A stretch of 13,933 bases of DNA from an uncultured Eubacteriales bacterium (GTDB lineage Bacteria; Bacillota; Clostridia; Lachnospirales; CAG-274): contig CAJKOJ010000051.1 of assembly GCA_905201505.1 (NCBI GenBank), positions 1 through 13,933 of the forward strand. The letters are read 5' to 3'. The position numbers were made by a program, and so were the translations under genes. The notes below the pieces were generated by a model. The model made no database searches, was not told where the DNA came from, and saw nothing but the letters and a program-made list of their open reading frames with translations. Numbering within the stretch: position 1 is the first letter of the stretch; each line of letters begins with the position of its first letter. Positions 13,867 to 13,933 of the stretch are shown here, piece by piece.

Positions 13867-13933
13867 TGTAATATATGGTGAAAAATCGCCACTTTATTAA
13901 TTATACCAAAAATTAATATATAAATATATTACA
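13867..13933. repeat. 10-base inverted repeat flanking the promoter of the secreted-protein operon
   Basis: TGTAATATAT (13867-13876) and ATATATTACA (13924-13933) are perfect inverted copies 47 bases apart. One arm lies in the leader and the other upstream of the -10 box. It could be an operator with looping, or a chance match in AT-rich DNA. The outer arm ends exactly at the window edge and may continue. Confidence 0.4.
13900..13908 (-). promoter_or_regulatory. Extended -10 promoter of the secreted-protein/ribU operon
   Basis: On the minus strand, TGG followed by a perfect TATAAT (13908-13900) forms an extended -10 element. The position expected for the -35 box is only AT-rich, with no good TTGACA match. 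The leader is about 50 bases. Confidence 0.55.

Noticed and set aside
13843..13933. FMN riboswitch upstream of the secreted-protein/ribU operon
   Set aside because: The leader is about 50 bases, too short, and lacks the conserved FMN-element core.
1..13933. tRNA, rRNA, CRISPR, transposon or prophage elements
   Set aside because: No cloverleaf, regular repeat-spacer array, transposase motif, long terminal inverted repeat or phage gene was recognised on either strand.

Overview
This is an AT-rich, densely packed bacterial chromosomal segment. AGGAGG-type ribosome binding sites, sigma-A-like promoters, U-tailed hairpin terminators, a WalRK-type two-component pair, a CoaX-type pantothenate kinase, a YlbF-family protein and two orphan ECF transporter S components all point to a low-GC Gram-positive anaerobe. 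A member of Clostridia, in the broad Lachnospiraceae/Oscillospiraceae range, is most likely. I see no rRNA, tRNA, CRISPR array, insertion sequence or phage gene.

Layout. (1) Positions 1-3332, plus strand: the tail of an unidentified membrane protein, a large GT-C-like membrane protein and a GT2 polyprenyl-phosphate-type glycosyltransferase with two C-terminal membrane helices, closed by a strong terminator. Together these look like a lipid-linked sugar transfer module for a cell-surface glycan. (2) Positions 3345-6647, minus strand: walR, walK and a translationally coupled 70-residue unknown gene, then a cold-shock protein gene with its own promoter and terminator. (3) Positions 6655-8752, plus strand, divergent from walR: CCA-adding enzyme and a short-chain dehydrogenase, with a terminator. 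(4) Positions 8822-11458, plus strand: a probable pantothenate ECF S component, coaX, a YlbF/YheA-like protein and an alpha/beta hydrolase; the first two form a vitamin B5 uptake and phosphorylation pair. (5) Positions 11425-13933, minus strand: a secreted threonine-rich-linker protein with a helical domain resembling D-glucuronyl C5-epimerases, followed by a RibU-type riboflavin S component. Blocks 4 and 5 converge on one shared bidirectional terminator.

Most of the window is core metabolism and signalling. The least understood parts are the 589-residue secreted protein (12073-13842) and its operon with ribU, the 70-residue third gene of the walRK operon, and the GT-C/GT2 pair, whose glycan cannot be named from sequence. 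Four starts were set inside longer open frames because a good ribosome binding site supports only the internal ATG: walR, cca, the pantothenate S component and coaX.
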